A stretch of DNA of 64,000 bases from Serratia quinivorans (lineage in GTDB: Bacteria; Pseudomonadota; Gammaproteobacteria; Enterobacterales; Enterobacteriaceae). This document shows positions 7,892-16,418 of this stretch, piece after piece. Each line of letters opens with the position of its first letter. Positions within the stretch are counted from its first letter, which is position 1. A model generated the notes under the pieces. It had not been told where the DNA came from, ran no database searches, and saw only the letters and a list, made by a program, of their open reading frames with translations. Location: contig NZ_CAMKGL010000008.1 of NCBI RefSeq assembly GCF_946227985.1, positions 148,575 through 212,574 of the forward strand. Direction: 5' to 3'. The position numbers and the translations under genes were made by a program.

Positions 7892-9934
7892 TTATCCTTT
7901 AATACCGTAATGGCGCAGCATAGCATCCAGCTGCGGCTCACGGCCACGGAAGCGTTTGAACAGTTCCATCGGCTCTTCCGAACCGCCGCGCGACAGGATG
8001 TTGTCGAGGAAGGATTTACCGGTTTCGGCGTTGAAAATCCCCTCTTCCTCAAAGCGCGAATAGGCATCGGCCGACAGCACTTCCGCCCACAGGTAGCTGT
8101 AGTAACCCGCCGCGTAACCACCAGCGAAGATATGGCTGAAAGCATGCGGGAAACGGCCCCAGCTTGGTGAAGGGACCACCGCCACCATTTTTTTCACTTC
8201 CGCCAAGGTTGGCAGGATCTGTGCGCCTTTGTCCGGGCTGTATTCGGCGTGCATGCGGAAGTCGAACAGGCCGAACTCCAACTGACGCAGAATAAACAGC
8301 GCCGCCTGGTAGTTTTTGGCTGCCAGCAGCTTATCGAGCATCTCTTTTGGCAACGGCTCGCCACTTTGATAGTGGCCGGAAATAAACGCCAGTGCTTCCG
8401 GCTCCCAACACCAGTTTTCCATAAACTGGCTTGGCAGTTCGACCGCATCCCATGGCACACCGCTGATGCCGGCAACGCCGGCGGTGTCGATCTGGGTCAG
8501 CATATGGTGCAGACCGTGACCGAACTCGTGGAACAGCGTGGTCACTTCGTTATGGGTGAACAGCGCCGGCTTGTCGCCCAGCGGGCGGTTGAAGTTACAG
8601 GTCAGGTAGGCGACCGGCTTTTGCAGCTCGCCGTTAGCCTTGCGCAGGCTGCCGACGCAGTCGTCCATCCACGCCCCGCCGCGCTTGTTTTCACGCGCAT
8701 ACAGGTCAAGGTAGAAGCTGCCGCGCAGTTCGCCGTTGGCGTCGAACAGATCAAAGAAGCGCACCTCTGGATGCCAGGTATCGACATCCTTGCGCTCTTT
8801 GGCCGTGATGCCGTAAATGCGTTTGACCACTTCGAACAGACCTTCCACTACCCGCTGTTCCGGGAAGTACGGGCGCAGTTGCTCGTCGCTGATCGAGAAC
8901 AGGTGTTGTTTCTGTTTTTCGCCGTAATAGGTAATGTCCCAGGCTTCCAGCTCATCCACACCGTAATGCTGTTTGGCGAAGGCGCGCAGCTGTGCCAGCT
9001 CCTGCTCGGCCTGCGGACGGGCACGCTTGGCCAGATCGCTGAGGAAACCGAGCACCTGCTCCGGGTTTTCCGCCATTTTGGTCGCCAGCGATTTGTCGGC
9101 ATAGCTGTCAAAGCCCAGCAGTTGGGCCAATTCGTGGCGCAACGCCAGCGTTTCTGCCATCACTTCGCTGTTGTCCCACTTACCGGCATTTGGCCCCTGG
9201 TCGGAGGCGCGGGTAGCGAAGGCGCGATACATTTCTTCACGCAGTGCGCGGTTGTCGCCGTAGGTCAGTACCGGCAAATAGCTCGGCATATCCAGCGTCA
9301 GCAGCCAGCCGTCCTGCTCTTTAGCCTGTGCCATCGCCTGAGCCTGAGCCAGCGCGCTTTCCGGCAGGCCGCTCAGCTCGGCTTCATTGGTGATCAGCTT
9401 GCTCCAGCCCATGGTGGCATCGAGCACGTTGTTGCTGTAGGTAGAGCCCAGTTCGGACAGACGCGCGACGATTTCGCCGTAGCGACGCTGTTTTTCCGGC
9501 GACAGGCCGATGCCCGACAATTCAAAATCACGCAGCGCATTTTCTACCGACTTGCGCTGTGGCGCGGTCAGCTTTTCGAACCCGGCCCCTTCTTTCAGGC
9601 TGCGGTAAGCCTGGTACAAGCCTTCGTGTTGCCCTACCCAGGTGCCGTATTCAGACAGCAACGGCAGCGCCTGCTCATAGGCAGCGCGCAGTTCCGGGCT
9701 GTTTTTTACCGAGTTTAAATGCCCCACCGGCGACCAGATGCGCGACAGGCGATCGTCCGACTCCGCCAGCGGCTGACACAGGTTATCCCAGGTGAACGGC
9801 CCCGGCTGCGCGACAACGCGCTCTACCGCAGCGCGGCAATCGGCCAACGCGGATTGCACCGCAGGCACGATATCTTCAGGGCGAATGGCGGAAAACGGTG
9901 GCAGGGAAAACGGGGTCAGCAACGGATTTGTCAT
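7892..9934 (-). CDS. prlC: Oligopeptidase A
   Basis: A 680-residue cytosolic M3-family zinc metallopeptidase that degrades short peptides, including cleaved signal peptides. The zinc motif is visible as '[14 protein letters not shown]', with the downstream glutamate in 'SQFMENW'. Other family blocks are '[10 protein letters not shown]' and '[15 protein letters not shown]'. The length equals the E. coli enzyme. In E. coli prlC is linked to the heat-shock regulon; no sigma-32 promoter is clear here. rsmJ follows 8 bases downstream. The upstream neighbour differs from E. coli: rlmJ is about 5.4 kb away, beyond accessory genes. Confidence 0.97.
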   Translation of the reverse strand: MTNPLLTPFSLPPFSAIRPEDIVPAVQSALADCRAAVERVVAQPGPFTWDNLCQPLAESDDRLSRIWSPVGHLNSVKNSPELRAAYEQALPLLSEYGTWVGQHEGLYQAYRSLKEGAGFEKLTAPQRKSVENALRDFELSGIGLSPEKQRRYGEIVARLSELGSTYSNNVLDATMGWSKLITNEAELSGLPESALAQAQAMAQAKEQDGWLLTLDMPSYLPVLTYGDNRALREEMYRAFATRASDQGPNAGKWDNSEVMAETLALRHELAQLLGFDSYADKSLATKMAENPEQVLGFLSDLAKRARPQAEQELAQLRAFAKQHYGVDELEAWDITYYGEKQKQHLFSISDEQLRPYFPEQRVVEGLFEVVKRIYGITAKERKDVDTWHPEVRFFDLFDANGELRGSFYLDLYARENKRGGAWMDDCVGSLRKANGELQKPVAYLTCNFNRPLGDKPALFTHNEVTTLFHEFGHGLHHMLTQIDTAGVAGISGVPWDAVELPSQFMENWCWEPEALAFISGHYQSGEPLPKEMLDKLLAAKNYQAALFILRQLEFGLFDFRMHAEYSPDKGAQILPTLAEVKKMVAVVPSPSWGRFPHAFSHIFAGGYAAGYYSYLWAEVLSADAYSRFEEEGIFNAETGKSFLDNILSRGGSEEPMELFKRFRGREPQLDAMLRHYGIKG

Positions 9935-10310
9935 AGGGCAGTCCTGATTAGCGTTGGGGCCCGCCGCAGCGGGCAGGCCTTAAAATGCGTATGAATATCT
10001 AACATGGAGCCAAGCAGCAGGAAAATCAATGGCCGGGAATGTTATTTCACTCATTCTTAACCGACGGGGGGACCGGATGGGCGGATATGTCCTTTCCTTT
10101 GCGTCCATACGGCCAGGCAAATATCCCTGCCAGGATCCCCCGCAGGAAAAAGCAAAAATGTGACGTAATACAATAAACCTGACAAAATCCTGTTTTACAA
10201 AACAAAAAAGACCTCTATATATAGCCTCTTATATTTTATTAAGAAAATAAATTGACAGTCATTATTTTAGATAATTATTACATACACTCGATGAATGAAA
10301 AGGATTTAAT
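9935..10310. other. Intergenic region between prlC and the tlde1-like gene
   Basis: No gene is seen. The left part should hold the prlC promoter. From about 10150 the composition turns strongly AT-rich ('CTCTATATATAGCC', 'TTATTAAGAAAATAAATTGACAG'), marking the edge of the AT-rich effector/immunity pair; a TTGACA-like box occurs at about 10251. Confidence 0.5.
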
Positions 10311-10676
10311 ATGACATGGACTTATGAAGTTATGACGAGAAAGTTTTCTTTGAATGGAGAGTTAAAATTCTATGCGCTGTACGCTGGCGCTGTAGGCTAC
10401 CAAAACAATACCAAATTTGAATATTTGAAAGACAAAGGTCCATTGCCAAGGGGAAGGGACAAAATTGGAGCACCTTACACTTCCGTCAATACGGGTAAAT
10501 ATACCCTTCCCCTTACCCCAACAAGTACCGCTAACATGTGTAATCGCGATACATTTAAAATCCATGGTGATAGCCTCAAAAACCCAGGAAGGGCATCAAA
10601 AGGATGCATAATCACCAACCCGAAATACAGAGAAAAAATATGGAAGAGTGGTGATAGGGAGTTAATTGTAAAATGA
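10311..10676 (+). CDS. Tlde1-like L,D-transpeptidase-fold toxin (DUF2778), probable T6SS effector
   Basis: A 121-residue protein with the DUF2778/Tlde1 pattern: N-terminal 'MTWTYE', 'GPLPRG' and 'KIGAPY' in the middle, and the catalytic block 'IHGDS' (His85) followed by 'RASKGCIIT' (Ser97, Cys99), ending with 'WKSGDREL'. In Salmonella Tlde1 this His/Cys pair gives L,D-carboxypeptidase and exchange activity on peptidoglycan tetrapeptides, and the protein is delivered by a type VI secretion system into rival periplasms. No signal peptide is present, as expected for an injected effector. It is AT-rich compared with both neighbours and overlaps the next gene (ATGA). No VgrG, PAAR or other T6SS gene lies in this window, so delivery is inferred from the family. 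Confidence 0.82.
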   Translation: MTWTYEVMTRKFSLNGELKFYALYAGAVGYQNNTKFEYLKDKGPLPRGRDKIGAPYTSVNTGKYTLPLTPTSTANMCNRDTFKIHGDSLKNPGRASKGCIITNPKYREKIWKSGDRELIVK

Positions 10677-11101
10677 GAAAATTTTTCGCCATCTCAACCT
10701 TTTTATGCTCCTCTTCAGTTATTGCCATTGAGAGTAACCCTTGTGTTATTGTTGGCTCATCAGTAGACGTTCCGATATTCAATGCAATGATTAATGAAAT
10801 GGGAGTTAAGAGAGAATCAATAGTGGCAAAAAAAACCAAGTTGGAACTGCTCGAAAACAAACCTGTAAATAAACTATTGGCTATGCAAATGGCTAAAAGT
10901 GACGAGAAAAAACTCTCTTTCGTTAAGTATAAAGACCTTATTTCCATTTACCAGAATGATAACCCAAGGAACCTTATCATAAAATATACATACGAAAATA
11001 CAGACGGAAAGCATAATGTTTTTATTGGTTCTGCCATAGTCAATAACAATGAGTGTTCCGTTGGTTTTAACGGGTATATTGTCGTTGAACGTGAGTTTTA
11101 A
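10673..11101 (+). CDS. Probable periplasmic immunity protein for the Tlde1-like toxin
   Basis: A 142-residue protein that I do not recognise by sequence. The first ~18 residues (MRKFFAISTFLCSSSVIA) are a clear signal peptide, so the mature protein should be periplasmic, where Tlde1 acts. Two cysteines remain in the mature part (in 'SNPC' and 'NNECSVG'), possibly a disulfide. Its start overlaps the toxin stop by four bases (ATGA), and both genes are equally AT-rich. Position, overlap, export and size fit a Tldi1-type immunity protein; this is inference from context, since no immunity-family motif is visible to me. Confidence 0.65.
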   Translation: MRKFFAISTFLCSSSVIAIESNPCVIVGSSVDVPIFNAMINEMGVKRESIVAKKTKLELLENKPVNKLLAMQMAKSDEKKLSFVKYKDLISIYQNDNPRNLIIKYTYENTDGKHNVFIGSAIVNNNECSVGFNGYIVVEREF

Positions 11102-11284
11102 AAAACCATTCAGTTACATCGACTATCACGGAACTTATTTTTACTCTGGACATGCGCATCTGACATCGGTTTAACGCACTCTTTCTTTAAAGCTTCGCCT
11201 ATCACCTTGGCCTGGCGATCACCCTCGCCACGCTTATTCTTTCAGGCCAACCATGGCTACCCACTCGGCAAAAACCAAAAGGCC

Positions 11285-11635
11285 TTATGGATTAGCTGCA
11301 GGCTTAAACCTGACCGTCATGCGCTGGTCTTTTATCGGTTTGCTGGACGCAAAGCGCCATTGACTGACGGCGGCAAGAATCTCCCGATCAAACGCCGCCT
11401 CAGGATGCTCCTCAATGACCCTTAGATTTTGCACCTTACCGCCCCTATCTATGTCGTAACACAGCACTATGTATCCCCCATCGGCAACATTTCCCCCAGC
11501 AGATGCGGACAAATGACGTGGCGTCTGGCCATGGCTGTCAATTTCGCACCCTGTCGGCGTTGCAGCCTGCACCTGAAGAGCCAACAAGCCAAACAGCACC
11601 CCACACCATCCCTTTATCGCCAGCTTGATTAGCAC
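11285..11635 (-). CDS. TonB C-terminal-like periplasmic protein
   Basis: A 116-residue protein with an N-terminal signal segment (about residues 1-24, ending 'LQVQAA') and a TonB-like C-terminal fold: 'GGYIVLCYDIDRGGKVQNLRVIEEHPEAAFDREILAAVSQWRF'-type pattern, here described by its parts 'YDIDRGGKVQNLRV' and 'FDREILAAVSQWRF'. It lacks the proline-rich spanning region and long N-terminal anchor of true TonB, so it is a stand-alone secreted domain of unknown job. It starts with GTG, has an AGGAG site 9 bases upstream, and overlaps the 3' end of the HIT gene by 7 bases, so it is cotranscribed with it. Confidence 0.75.
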   Translation of the reverse strand: MLIKLAIKGWCGVLFGLLALQVQAATPTGCEIDSHGQTPRHLSASAGGNVADGGYIVLCYDIDRGGKVQNLRVIEEHPEAAFDREILAAVSQWRFASSKPIKDQRMTVRFKPAANP

Positions 11636-12108
11636 GTCTTTTTCTCCTGTACCTGATAATGACGGATCTGGTCGGCCAATTTCGCCAGATGCCCATCGTC
11701 GGCACGCGCAGCATCGTGGGAAGACAGGTAACCTTCGTAGCGTTCGAAGAACTTCGTCGATTTCGACTCAATCGGCTGCCACTGCTCCAGCGCGGCGGTA
11801 CCGTGCATCGGGATCAGCTTGGCATGCAGGTGATCGACACCAAAACCCTCGAACACCATGCCGCAGCGCCCCACGTCGTCAAACGCCCGGTCAAGCAACT
11901 GCGCCACCCGCTTGGTCGCCAGCATCAGCGCGCTCAGCACCTCGTCCGCTACGGCAAACGCATAGCTGGGATGGTGCGCCTTGGGGATCACCACGCTGAA
12001 CCCTTCGGTATTTGGATAGATGGACAGGAACGCCATGTGGCTGTCGTCTTCCCAAATTTTATGGCACGGCACCCGGCCTGCCACCATTTCACAAAATATG
12101 CAGCTCAT
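11629..12108 (-). CDS. HIT-family nucleotide-binding hydrolase
   Basis: A 159-residue cytosolic protein of the histidine-triad superfamily. It has the N-terminal zinc-type 'CIFCEM' motif, 'VVIPKAHHPS', and a triad region 'FEGFGVDHLHAKLIPMHG' that shows H-L-H-A-K-L rather than the full HxHxH, as in some Hit branches. The ATG at 12106-12108 is chosen over a GTG one codon upstream because an AGGAGG site sits 4 bases before the ATG. Members hydrolyse purine-nucleotide phosphoramidates or dinucleoside polyphosphates; the exact substrate is not known. The TonB-like gene is translated from its last codons. Confidence 0.85.
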   Translation of the reverse strand: MSCIFCEMVAGRVPCHKIWEDDSHMAFLSIYPNTEGFSVVIPKAHHPSYAFAVADEVLSALMLATKRVAQLLDRAFDDVGRCGMVFEGFGVDHLHAKLIPMHGTAALEQWQPIESKSTKFFERYEGYLSSHDAARADDGHLAKLADQIRHYQVQEKKTC

Positions 12109-12199
12109 CACGCCTCCTGAATGCAGCGACGAGCCCCCCGGCCCGCCGCAAAAAGCCTTTCAGCAACATAGCGGATATTTTGCCCTTTGACTGCTATAG

Positions 12200-13636
12200 C
12201 TATGCATTTCCTGCCCAAATCGCAGGACGTCGCTGGTGCCAGGGCGCAGCTCGCTCCAGTTGGCCAGCCAGTTGCAGCAGCAAATCTTCACGGCCAAAAC
12301 CGGCAACAAATTGCATGCCTATCGGCAGGTTTTGCTGCGGATCCTGCGCCAACGGCACCGACATCGCCGGCACGCCCGCCACGTTAAATACCGGCGTAAA
12401 CGGCGAGTGATCGAATAAATGCGCCGTCCATTCCAGGCCGCTCATACCCGCAGTCCCGGTGCCGTAACGGCCAAGCCGCCAGGGCAAGTCGGGCAGGGTC
12501 GGGGTCAGCAGCAGGTCGTACTGCTGAAAATAGGTCGCGACGGCGCGAGTCACCCGGTTACGCACCTCAAGGGCCGTGACCATATCCACCGCCCTGGCAG
12601 CCAAACCGTAGCGGTAACAGGCCAGCGTTTCCGGCTCCAGCGTTTCGGCTGATACCGGCCGCCCGGTCGCCTGACTCAAACCATCTACCCAACCGACCAG
12701 ATTAGCGCACCAGATTTGCGCATTGGCGAACACCAGCTCCTGCCAACTAACGCCGATCGCCATGTCAGCTTCGCTCACCTGATGGCCCAACTCACTTAGC
12801 AGCACGGCAGTTTCGGCCGTGGCCTGGGCAATCTGCGGATCGGTTTTCCCGCCGTTCCACGCCTGAGTCATCATGCCGATACGCAGACGGCCGGGTTCTG
12901 ACGTGACCTGTGACAGCCATGTCTGGGCCGGGGGGACGGTGTAATAGGGTTCGCCGGGATGTGGGTGCTGCAGGGCATCCAGCAAGGCCGCGCTGTCGCG
13001 TACCGAACGGCTTAGCCCCAGTTGGACGCCAAAACCGTTAAACACTTCGTCCATCGCCGGGCCATGTGATACCCGGCCACGCGTCGGTTTGAGGCCGAAC
13101 AGCCCATTCGACGCGGCAGGTACGCGGATAGATCCGGCGGCATCAGTGGCATGAGCGATAGGCACGATCCCGGCAGCCACCGCCGCACCGGCTCCGCCAC
13201 TGGAACCGCCTGCGCTGAAATCCGGGTTCCAGGGATTGCGTGTCGGGCCGTAAAGCACCGCTTCGGTGGTGGTGCTGAACGCCATTTCCGGCGTGGTGGT
13301 GCGACCAAAGGTGACCAACCCGGCGCGACGAATATTGCTCATCAGATAACTGTCTGCCGTCGCAATATTGCCCTGCGCCAATCGACTCCCCAGTTCCAGA
13401 CGCTTACCTGCCATGCTGATGGCGATATCCTTAATCAGGAAAGGTACGCCTGACAGCGGGCCCTCACCCTGCGGTAGCGGCTGAGTCCAATGTTCCACCA
13501 CCGCATTAATCGCCGGGTTCACCGCCTCAACTGCGGCCTGCGCCGTCTGTTGCAGCTCCTGCGCACTGACTTCGCCGCCCTGTAGCAGTTCGGCCAACCC
13601 CAGTGCATCGTAGCCAACGTATTCGCTCAGTTTCAT
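12200..13636 (-). CDS. Amidase (amidase-signature family)
   Basis: A 478-residue enzyme of the amidase-signature family. The catalytic Ser-cisSer-Lys elements are visible: lysine in '[12 protein letters not shown]', and the signature '[21 protein letters not shown]' (about residues 139-159) with '[20 protein letters not shown]' following. It is about the size of glutamyl-tRNA amidotransferase subunit A, but no GatB/GatC neighbours exist, so it is a free amidase acting on an unknown amide. An AAGGAC site precedes the ATG. The LysR gene is divergent with 75 bases between starts, the usual arrangement of a regulator and its target. Confidence 0.88.
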   Translation of the reverse strand: MKLSEYVGYDALGLAELLQGGEVSAQELQQTAQAAVEAVNPAINAVVEHWTQPLPQGEGPLSGVPFLIKDIAISMAGKRLELGSRLAQGNIATADSYLMSNIRRAGLVTFGRTTTPEMAFSTTTEAVLYGPTRNPWNPDFSAGGSSGGAGAAVAAGIVPIAHATDAAGSIRVPAASNGLFGLKPTRGRVSHGPAMDEVFNGFGVQLGLSRSVRDSAALLDALQHPHPGEPYYTVPPAQTWLSQVTSEPGRLRIGMMTQAWNGGKTDPQIAQATAETAVLLSELGHQVSEADMAIGVSWQELVFANAQIWCANLVGWVDGLSQATGRPVSAETLEPETLACYRYGLAARAVDMVTALEVRNRVTRAVATYFQQYDLLLTPTLPDLPWRLGRYGTGTAGMSGLEWTAHLFDHSPFTPVFNVAGVPAMSVPLAQDPQQNLPIGMQFVAGFGREDLLLQLAGQLERAAPWHQRRPAIWAGNA

Positions 13637-13711
13637 CGTTTCGTCCTTATCCGTTAGGGTATCGTCGGCTTTTCCGACGTCCGTTCCACGGTAGGAGGAT
13701 TAACGCTATAG

Positions 13712-14656
13712 TTGAAATTGATAGATTCAATACGAGGAATAGTTATCAACAATTTAAAGCGGATCGATCTCAATTTGCTGGTTACGCTGGAAGCGCTGCT
13801 CAGCGAACGTAACGTCACGCGGGCGGCGGCACGCCTTAACCTGAGCCAACCTTCGGTCAGTATCCAGCTCGCCAAACTGCGCGAGATTTACCACGATCCC
13901 CTGCTGCTGCCCGGCCCACGCGGCATGCTGCCCACGGCGCGTGCACTCGGCCTGTTGACGCCACTGCGCCAGACACTGGCCGATCTCGGCCGTTTGGTAG
14001 CGCCGGAACACCCCTTTGATCCGCTCCAGGCCGAAATGACCTGGCAGTTGGCCGCCGCCGACGCGGCTGAATATGCCATTCTGCTGCCGATGCTGCCCAA
14101 ACTGCGGCTGGCGGCACCCCATTCCCGTCTGGCGATCCGCGAAGCGTCGCCCACAACCATGAGTCGCGATCTGGCCGATGGCGTGATCGACCTGGGTTTT
14201 CTGGCCCGTGAAGAAGCGCCTGCCGGGCTACGTCACCGCCAGTTGTTCCACGAGAATTACCTGCTGGTGGGTCGTCATGACCATCCGTTATTGCAGACCC
14301 CGCCCTCGCTGGAGCAGTTCTGCCAGCTTGAATTTGTCATGGTCTCACAGGACGGTGGCGGTTTTCGTACCCTGACCGACACGCTGCTGGAGGCGCAGGG
14401 GTTGGCACGGCGGGTAGTGATGTCGCTGCCGCACTTCCTGTTCATCCCCGCGCTGCTGGCAAAATCCGATCTGGTGGCCATGCTGCCTTCGCGCATGCTG
14501 GGGGAACTATTGGGCAGTCTGCGTACCTGCCCGGTGCCGCTGGCACTGCCAGGCTATGACATGGTGATGGTCTGGCATGAACGATCGCACCTCGATCCGG
14601 CCCAGAGCTGGTTGCGCGAGCAGGTGGTTGCCGCCCTGGAGTCACCAGCGGCGTAA
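13712..14656 (+). CDS. LysR-family transcriptional regulator
   Basis: A regulator of up to 314 residues with the N-terminal LysR helix-turn-helix ('LLVTLEALLSERNVTRAAARL', then 'NLSQPSVSIQLAKLREIY') and a C-terminal effector-binding domain. The start is uncertain: the frame is open from a TTG at 13712 preceded at some distance by AGGAGG (13693-13698), and no ATG or GTG lies between it and the HTH. It is divergent from the amidase gene, which it probably controls. Its stop directly touches the stop of the convergent ASCH gene, leaving no room for a separate terminator. Confidence 0.88.
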   Translation: MKLIDSIRGIVINNLKRIDLNLLVTLEALLSERNVTRAAARLNLSQPSVSIQLAKLREIYHDPLLLPGPRGMLPTARALGLLTPLRQTLADLGRLVAPEHPFDPLQAEMTWQLAAADAAEYAILLPMLPKLRLAAPHSRLAIREASPTTMSRDLADGVIDLGFLAREEAPAGLRHRQLFHENYLLVGRHDHPLLQTPPSLEQFCQLEFVMVSQDGGGFRTLTDTLLEAQGLARRVVMSLPHFLFIPALLAKSDLVAMLPSRMLGELLGSLRTCPVPLALPGYDMVMVWHERSHLDPAQSWLREQVVAALESPAA

Positions 14657-15061
14657 CTAGAGGACATCGACCAGCTCAAACTCTTCAAATACCAGCCACA
14701 TTTGCGGCGAAAAAGTGCCTTCTCGGGTAAAAAACGCCTGATGTCCCTCACGCCAGAAGGCCAGGCTCTTATCCCCCTCACCTTCCCGCGCGGCCATTTC
14801 GGTGGTAACGTCACAGTAACGAGTCAGCTTCAGTGAAAGCGTTCTGATGACACAGGCGGGTTCACCCCGGCCATTAAGGATCACGTTATAATCCCCAACC
14901 ATCGGTGATTTCTCTTGTTGATAGGCGACATAAGAACCACAGGTTGCGGTTTTGTCGCCGTCGAGCACCCGTTGCAGCAGCTCGTCCGCCAGCGCCGGGC
15001 TGTCGCCGAATTGCCAGCGCGATGCGCCGGGATACTTAGCCAGAATAGCCGACTCGGTCAT
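14657..15061 (-). CDS. ASCH-domain protein
   Basis: A 134-residue protein made almost entirely of an ASCH domain, a PUA-like RNA-binding fold: 'LLQRVLDGDKTATCGSY', 'PMVGDYNVILNGRGEPACVIRT'-type strand block, and 'FSPQMWLVFEEFELV' at the end. The ATG at 15061 is chosen because AAGGAG lies 8 bases upstream; the frame is open further but the extension runs into an ERIC element. Related ASCH proteins act in RNA metabolism or as small amidohydrolases; the role here is unknown. It is divergent from rlmJ with an ERIC element between them. Confidence 0.85.
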   Translation of the reverse strand: MTESAILAKYPGASRWQFGDSPALADELLQRVLDGDKTATCGSYVAYQQEKSPMVGDYNVILNGRGEPACVIRTLSLKLTRYCDVTTEMAAREGEGDKSLAFWREGHQAFFTREGTFSPQMWLVFEEFELVDVL

Positions 15062-15147
15062 TGTCCTGCTCCTTGATAGAGGGTCTGCGGTAACGCATTC
15101 CGGTTTTTCCCGCCCAGACAGTTTATACTGTGCAGAATATAAGCCTT

Positions 15148-15275
15148 TATACCCTAAATAATTCGAGTTGCAGGAAGGCGGCAACTGAGCGAGTCCCGAT
15201 GAGCTTACTCAGGTAAGTGATTCGGGTGAGTAAAGGCGGCCAACACACCTGCCACTTGAAGAATGACGGGGATAT
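15148..15275. repeat. ERIC element between ASCH gene and rlmJ
   Basis: A full-length ERIC-type palindrome of ~128 bases: left end 'TATACCCTAAATAATTCGAG', core 'GAGCTTACTCAGGTAAGTGA', right end 'CCACTTGAAGAATGACGGG'. It occupies most of the divergent promoter region. Confidence 0.88.
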
Positions 15276-15321
15276 TCTGTTCAGCACGCTCCGTCGGGAG
15301 CACAAGGAATTACCACAAGCC

Positions 15322-16164
15322 ATGTTAAGTTACCGCCACAGTTTCCACGCCGGCAACCACGCCGACGTGCTCAAGCACACCGTTCAGAGCCTGATCATTG
15401 AATCGCTGAAAGAAAAAGACAAACCTTTCCTGTACCTGGATACCCACTCCGGCGCAGGGCGCTATCAGCTGAGCGGTGAGCACGCCGAACGCACCGGGGA
15501 ATACCTGGAAGGCATAGGTCTGCTGTGGCAACGTGACGATCTGCCGGAAGAACTGGCGGCCTACATGAGTGTAGTGCACCACTTTAACCGTACCGAAAAG
15601 CTGCGCTACTACCCTGGCTCACCGCTGATTGCCCGCCAATTACTGCGCCCACAGGATAAAATCCACCTGACCGAACTGCACCCGAGCGACTTCCCACTGC
15701 TGCGCGGCGAGTTCCAGAAGGACGAACGCGCCAAGGTGCAACGCGCCGATGGCTACCAACAGTTGAAATCCCAGCTGCCGCCACTGTCACGCCGTGGGCT
15801 GATCCTGATGGACCCGCCGTACGAGATGAAAACCGATTACCAGGACGTGATCAAAGGCCTGCAGGAAGGCCACAAGCGCTTTGCCACCGGCACTTACGCG
15901 CTATGGTATCCGGTGGTGATGCGCCAGCAGATCAAACGTATGCTGAAAGAACTGGAAGCCACCGGCATCCGCAATATTCTGCAGATCGAACTGGCGGTAA
16001 AACCCGACAGCGACCAACGCGGCATGACCGCCTCGGGCATGATCGTGATTAATCCGCCGTGGAAGCTGGAACAACAGATGAAAAACGTGCTGCCATGGCT
16101 GCACAAAATATTGGTGCCGTCGGGCCATGGTCACCACTTGGTGAACTGGGTGGTGCCGGAATAA
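15322..16164 (+). CDS. rlmJ: 23S rRNA (adenine-2030-N6)-methyltransferase
   Basis: A 280-residue SAM-dependent methyltransferase (formerly YhiR) that methylates A2030 of 23S rRNA. Family blocks are 'YRHSFHAGNHADVLKHTVQ' at the N terminus, 'YLDTHSGAGRY', and the catalytic 'LMDPPYEMKTDY'. The frame is open upstream to 15217, but that extension is ERIC sequence; the ATG at 15322 gives the family length. A GC-rich hairpin and an ERIC element follow. As in E. coli, gor lies next to it. Confidence 0.96.
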   Translation: MLSYRHSFHAGNHADVLKHTVQSLIIESLKEKDKPFLYLDTHSGAGRYQLSGEHAERTGEYLEGIGLLWQRDDLPEELAAYMSVVHHFNRTEKLRYYPGSPLIARQLLRPQDKIHLTELHPSDFPLLRGEFQKDERAKVQRADGYQQLKSQLPPLSRRGLILMDPPYEMKTDYQDVIKGLQEGHKRFATGTYALWYPVVMRQQIKRMLKELEATGIRNILQIELAVKPDSDQRGMTASGMIVINPPWKLEQQMKNVLPWLHKILVPSGHGHHLVNWVVPE

Positions 16165-16171
16165 GCATCCG

Positions 16172-16194
16172 GGGCGCGGCCTGCCGCGCCTTTA
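16172..16194 (+). terminator. Terminator after rlmJ
   Basis: GGCGCGGC pairs with GCCGCGCC (16173-16190) and is followed by TTTAT, a short but plausible Rho-independent signal. Confidence 0.6.
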
Positions 16195-16320
16195 TACCCT
16201 ATAGCTTTCAAGTTGCAGCTAGGCGGCCAACTCGCTCATCCCCAGGCGCTTACTTAAGTAAGTAACTGAGGTGAGCGAGTGCAGATAACAACGCTGCAAC
16301 TTGAAAGATGACAGGTATAC
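16193..16320. repeat. ERIC element between rlmJ and gor
   Basis: Full ERIC: left end 'TATACCCTATAGCTTTCAAG', core 'CCCCAGGCGCTTACTTAAG' and 'TAAGTAACTGAGGTGAGCGAG', right end 'CAACTTGAAAGATGACAGG'. The ends form a long inverted repeat. Confidence 0.92.
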
Positions 16321-16418
16321 CCCACCTATCGCAACCATCGACGCAACCTTTGCGACAAACCTGCATCAGGCGTTAAACTCTTACGCTCTTCGATTCACAC
16401 AATTCATGGAAATCCCAG

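Noticed and set aside
8249..9718. 489-codon open frame antisense to prlC
   Set aside because: It mirrors the high-GC third positions of prlC, has no recognisable domain and a low-complexity His/Gln/Arg-rich translation; prlC is certain on the other strand.
15217..15321. N-terminal extension of rlmJ
   Set aside because: These codons are ERIC sequence and random spacer; the conserved N terminus begins at 15322.
16193..16320. Repeated palindromes considered as CRISPR repeats or phage attachment sites
   Set aside because: The copies are dispersed singly in gene junctions, about 125 bases long and match the ERIC consensus; there are no spacers, cas genes or integrases.
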